In this document: piece after piece, positions 60,993 to 64,000 of the stretch | Layout of the letters: each line of letters begins with the position of its first letter | Numbering within the stretch: position 1 is the first letter of the stretch | Assembly (NCBI RefSeq): GCF_037023745.1 | Contig: NZ_CP146101.1 | Location: 6,774,001-6,838,000, forward strand | Reading direction: 5' to 3' | Length of the DNA stretch: 64,000 nt | Source of the DNA: Streptomyces sp. SCSIO 30461 | GTDB taxonomy: Bacteria; Actinomycetota; Actinomycetes; Streptomycetales; Streptomycetaceae | Notes under the pieces: model-generated | Database searches by the model: none | The model's input: the letters and a program-made list of their open reading frames with translations, nothing else | What the model was told of the DNA's origin: nothing | Program-made: the position numbers and the translations under genes

Positions 60993-62294
60993 ATGCCGGA
61001 CCGCTCCCGAAGTGCCGTCCCGGATTCAACCAACGACGAACCACCCGGCAGAGACATTCGGGACCGGGGGCAGACCTCCGGACGCCTCCGCGTGGACTCC
61101 GCCGAGCGCAGAAACCGAGCGGAACTTCCTGCCCCGCGTATGGCACGGGCGATCACCACCGCCGCCCTGCTGTGCTACGCGACGGTCACCATCCTGAACG
61201 TGCTGCGGTGGGGCGATCCGACCACGTCCCGCCTCACCGTCAGCATGACGCTGATCGTGCTCATCTTCACCGTGCAGCTCGCGATCTCCGCCCCCGCCGC
61301 CCGCTCCTGGAGCATCCGGCGCAAGGTGACCGTGCTTCTCCTTCAGGCGCTGCTGACCTATCTGCCGCTGTTCTGGTACGGGACCTCATGGGGAAGCATG
61401 GAGGGACCGCTGGCCGCCACCGTGCTGCTGGCTCTGCCTTCTCGGATCGCCTGGCCGGCATTCGCCCTGGTGGTGGTCAGCATTCCGGTCTACGCGGCGG
61501 TCGAGGGGGAGCCTCTCCCACAGGTCGGGTACTACGTCATAGCCGGGATCTTCACCGGTCTGGTGATCTACGGCCTCAGCCGGCTGACCGACCTGGTGCA
61601 CGAAGTACACGCCCAGCGCGCCGAGATGGCCAGAATGGCCGTCGTCCAGGAACGCCTCCGCTTCGCCCGCGACCTCCACGACCTCCTCGGCTACAGCCTC
61701 TCCGCCATCGCCCTCAAAGGAGAACTGATACACCGGCTCATCAACACCCGCCCCGAAGACGCCCGCGAGGAAACCGCCGACCTCCTCCGCGTCGCCCGCC
61801 AAGCACTCGCCGACGTACGCCTCGTCTCCAGCGGCTACCGCGACATGTCCCTACGCGACGAAGCGGAATCCGCAGCCGCGATCCTCACCGCAGCCGAAGT
61901 GGACACACAAGTCGACATCGCCTGCGGACGACTCCACCCGGTCGTCGACACCGTCCTCGCGACCGCGCTCCGTGAAGGCGTCACCAACATACTGCGCCAC
62001 AGCAAGGTACAAAGGTGCAGCATCTCCGCCACCGCAGACGGAGAAACCGTGCTCCTCAGCATCGTCAACGACGGAGCAGAGCACCACAAGGCCCCCTCAC
62101 CGCAACCGCGCCCGGCGAGCAGCGGGCTGGACAACCTACGGCAGCGCTTCACGGAGATCGGCGGACGGCTCACCGCCGAACTACGCGAAGACGGCCGCTT
62201 CCACCTCGAAGCCCACGCACCCACCCGGCCGCGGACCGGACACAACCCGGCTGACGCCACCGAGTCACGCACCGGCGAGAAGGTGGCCGCCTGA
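60993..62294 (+). CDS. DesK-like sensor histidine kinase
   Basis: A 433-residue NarL-type kinase. A hydrophilic head of 50 residues is followed by about five to six membrane segments (55-195), a HisKA_3 dimerisation domain with RFARDLHDLLGYSLSAIALK (H229) and a C-terminal ATPase with REGVTNILRHSKV (N box), VNDGAE and SSGLDNLRQRF (G boxes). It senses a membrane or external cue. ATG 60993 follows AAGGAGG. It is adjacent to a nearly identical truncated copy and the likely partner response regulator. Confidence 0.92.
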   Translation: MPDRSRSAVPDSTNDEPPGRDIRDRGQTSGRLRVDSAERRNRAELPAPRMARAITTAALLCYATVTILNVLRWGDPTTSRLTVSMTLIVLIFTVQLAISAPAARSWSIRRKVTVLLLQALLTYLPLFWYGTSWGSMEGPLAATVLLALPSRIAWPAFALVVVSIPVYAAVEGEPLPQVGYYVIAGIFTGLVIYGLSRLTDLVHEVHAQRAEMARMAVVQERLRFARDLHDLLGYSLSAIALKGELIHRLINTRPEDAREETADLLRVARQALADVRLVSSGYRDMSLRDEAESAAAILTAAEVDTQVDIACGRLHPVVDTVLATALREGVTNILRHSKVQRCSISATADGETVLLSIVNDGAEHHKAPSPQPRPASSGLDNLRQRFTEIGGRLTAELREDGRFHLEAHAPTRPRTGHNPADATESRTGEKVAA

Positions 62295-62339
62295 AGAGTT
62301 TCCAACCGAGGACGTCGTACCGACCTCCCGGCCCCGCGC

Positions 62340-62945
62340 ATGGCACGGGCGATCACCGTCGTCGCGCTGCCGTGCTTCGCGACAGTGGCCATCCTGAACG
62401 CACTGAAGTGGGGCGACCCGGACAGATCGCGTCTCACCGGCTTCGCCCGCCAAGCACCCGCCGACGTACGCCTCGTCTCCAGCGGCTACCGCGACATGTC
62501 CCCACGCGGCGAAGCGGAATCCGCAGCCGCGATCCTCACCGCAGCCGAAGTGGACACACAAGTCGACATCGCCTGCGGACGACTCCACCCGGTCGTCGAC
62601 ACCGTCCTCGCGACCGCGCTCCGTGAGGGTGTCACCAACGCACTGCGACACAGTAAGGTACAAAGGTGCAGCAACTCCGCCACCGTTGACGACGGAACGG
62701 TCCTGCTCGGCATCGTCAACGACGGAGCACGGCACCACAAAGCCTCGACACGTGAACGGCCGGCGAGCAGCGGGCTGGACAACCTCCGGCAGCGCCTCAC
62801 GGAGATCGGCGGACGGCTCACCGCCGAACTGCGCGAAGACGGCCGCTTCCACCTTGAGGCGTACGTACCCACCCGACCACGGACCGGAGACGACGAAACG
62901 CCACAGGACACCGGATCGCGCGCCGGCGAGAGGACAGCCGCTTGA
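62340..62945 (+). pseudogene. Internally deleted copy of the histidine kinase
   Basis: A 201-residue frame that matches residues 50-82 of the upstream kinase (MARAITVVALPCFATVAILN) and then jumps to residue about 268 to the end. It lacks most membrane segments and the H229 phosphorylation site but keeps the ATPase. Nucleotide identity from about 62442 to 62735 to the parent is very high, so the duplication is recent. No Shine-Dalgarno precedes ATG 62340. The frame is intact, so a functional ATPase-only protein cannot be excluded. Confidence 0.7.
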
Positions 62946-62977
62946 GAACGACGACCTGATTCGCCCGGGGGGGACTG

Positions 62978-63592
62978 ATGCTGTGCGTGAGGATTCTTCT
63001 CGCCGAGGACATGCACATGATTCGAGGCGCACTGGTCGCACTACTGCAACTCGAACCCGATCTGGAAGTCGTGGCGTCCGTCGACCGGGGGGACACCATC
63101 GTGAAGGCCGCGCTGGAGTCCAGACCGGACGTGGCGATCATCGACATCGACCTGCCGGGCATCGACGGCCTCACCGCCGCCGCCGAACTGCATGAGCAAC
63201 TACCCGGCTGCCGGACCCTGATCCTGACCAGCCTCGGCCGTCCGGGCACGTTGCGCCGTGCGCTCACCGCCCATGTCAGCGGGTTCCTGCTGAAGGACTC
63301 GCCGCCGGACCAGCTCGCCGAGGCCGTGCGCGCGGTCGCGGCGGGACGGCGGGTGGTGGACGCACAACTCGCCCTCAGCGCCTGGGACTCACCGGAGAAC
63401 CCGCTGTCGCCGAGGGAGCTGGAGGTGCTAAGGCTCGCCGCCCAGGGTGCGGACGCCGCCGAGATCGCCGGGTGCCTGTTCCTGTCCAAGGGCACCGTCC
63501 GCAACTACCTCACGGCCATCGTCACCAAGCTCGGCGCCCGCAACCGGATCGACGCGATCCGGATCGCCGAGGAGGCCGGCTGGATTCCCTGA
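62978..63592 (+). CDS. NarL/LuxR-family response regulator
   Basis: A 204-residue response regulator. The receiver has acidic pair LLAED (E10, D11), phospho-acceptor D56 in VAIIDIDLPG, LTSLG and K106 in GFLLKD. The output domain is a LuxR helix-turn-helix: NPLSPRELEVLRLAAQGADA, then FLSKGTVRNYLTAIVTKLGA. ATG 62978 follows a run of G that acts as the ribosome-binding site. It is the likely partner of the DesK-like kinase and may control the cluster or a membrane response. Its last 165 nt overlap the end of the convergent gene. Confidence 0.92.
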   Translation: MLCVRILLAEDMHMIRGALVALLQLEPDLEVVASVDRGDTIVKAALESRPDVAIIDIDLPGIDGLTAAAELHEQLPGCRTLILTSLGRPGTLRRALTAHVSGFLLKDSPPDQLAEAVRAVAAGRRVVDAQLALSAWDSPENPLSPRELEVLRLAAQGADAAEIAGCLFLSKGTVRNYLTAIVTKLGARNRIDAIRIAEEAGWIP

Positions 63593-64000
63593 CCCCGTGT
63601 CCGCGGGCCGCTCCCCGTCCGGCCCGGCCAGTCCCAGCAGGGTGTCGAACAGCCCCTCGTCCAGCATCGTGGCCACCGAAAGGTCAGCCATGTCCCCGAA
63701 GCCCGAGTCATGGACGGCGGCACTCACCACATAGCGCTCCCCGACCGGGAACGTGCCGAAACTCCATTCGTCACCTGCCGCCTGGGTTCCGTCCGGCCGC
63801 ACCAACCGGGTCGCGGACCCGTTCAGGGCGAAGCCGAATTCGGTGAACCGGAAGCGCAATCCCTGCCCGAGTGCCTTGCTGTACGCCTCCTTGAGCGTCC
63901 ACAGCCGCACCATGGTGTCGTTGCGTGCCTCCTCACCCCCTTCGTCCAGCCGCTCCTTCTCGTACGGGGTGCACGCCTGGAGTTCGGATCCGGTGTGGGC
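63428..64000 (-). CDS. 4'-phosphopantetheinyl transferase, 5' end outside window
   Basis: The visible 190 residues carry the Sfp-type core RLWTLKEAYSKALGQGL (the W-x-x-K-E-A-x-x-K motif) followed by FRFTEFGFALNG and a WSFGTF/VVSAAV strand pair. Such enzymes attach the phosphopantetheine arm to carrier proteins, so it could activate the ACP at 52503-52787. The gene begins beyond 64000. The stop at 63428 lies 165 nt inside the convergent response regulator gene, so the last 55 residues (Gly/Asp-rich) are antisense to it and look non-domain. A frameshift near 63600 is possible. Confidence 0.85.
   Translation of the reverse strand, partial: AHTGSELQACTPYEKERLDEGGEEARNDTMVRLWTLKEAYSKALGQGLRFRFTEFGFALNGSATRLVRPDGTQAAGDEWSFGTFPVGERYVVSAAVHDSGFGDMADLSVATMLDEGLFDTLLGLAGPDGERPADTGSGNPAGLLGDPDRVDPVAGAELGDDGREVVADGALGQEQAPGDLGGVRTLGGEP

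Overview
The window is high-GC actinobacterial DNA, most likely from a Streptomyces. The grounds are the very GC-rich third codon positions, frequent GTG and TTG starts, a chaplin with a LAETG sorting signal, DUF317 proteins, a SARP regulator and a minimal type II polyketide synthase. All assignments come from reading the sequence and from knowledge of families. No search was run.

Region 1 (about 1-17,800) is a one-directional block of small plasmid- or ICE-type genes. It holds three DUF317-like proteins, a VirD4/TraG-type conjugation coupling ATPase, an XF1762-like protein, a PAPS-reductase-like PP-loop enzyme overlapping a C5-cytosine DNA methyltransferase, a protein with DnaB-N-terminal-like repeats but no ATPase, an MFS transporter and many short proteins of unknown function. 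Several of these genes have a well-spaced Shine-Dalgarno followed by CTG, ATA or ATT where ATG would be expected. The clearest case is the PP-loop gene, whose conserved N-terminus can only be read from an ATT at 13085. Region 2 (about 17,950-25,420) is accessory cargo: a 2H phosphoesterase, a RecB/NucS-like DUF5655 nuclease, a large internally duplicated unknown protein, a LOTUS-domain remnant and a 200-bp duplication. It ends at a 3' half of a tRNA-Arg(TCT) gene (25,628-25,674), which I read as an attachment-site scar marking the right edge of an integrated element. The left edge and any integrase lie outside the window.

Region 3 (26,287-43,516, with related genes to 50,132) is a surface-polysaccharide locus: nucleotide-sugar dehydrogenase, two SDR epimerases, a WecA/MraY-type initiating transferase, an AsnB-type amidotransferase, an O-antigen-ligase-like polymerase, a methyltransferase, a flippase, two GT4 glycosyltransferases, a tyrosine autokinase/chain-length regulator with its low-molecular-weight tyrosine phosphatase, and two DUF4012 paralogues. 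Exported proteins follow: a glutaminyl-peptide cyclotransferase lipoprotein, an LAATG-anchored protein, a CAP-domain protein and a long chaplin.

Region 4 (50,339-64,000, continuing to the right) is a biosynthetic cluster. On the minus strand lie a SARP activator, an acyl-CoA carboxylase beta subunit, KS-alpha, chain-length factor, ACP, a separate acyltransferase and a DUF6059 protein. Divergently transcribed are a 96-residue candidate RiPP precursor and a fused YcaO cyclodehydratase joined by an ATGA overlap. A DesK-like histidine kinase, an almost identical internally deleted copy of it, a NarL-type response regulator and a partial phosphopantetheinyl transferase follow. A type II PKS next to an azoline-forming YcaO pair suggests a hybrid polyketide-RiPP pathway. 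This is the most interesting system in the window.
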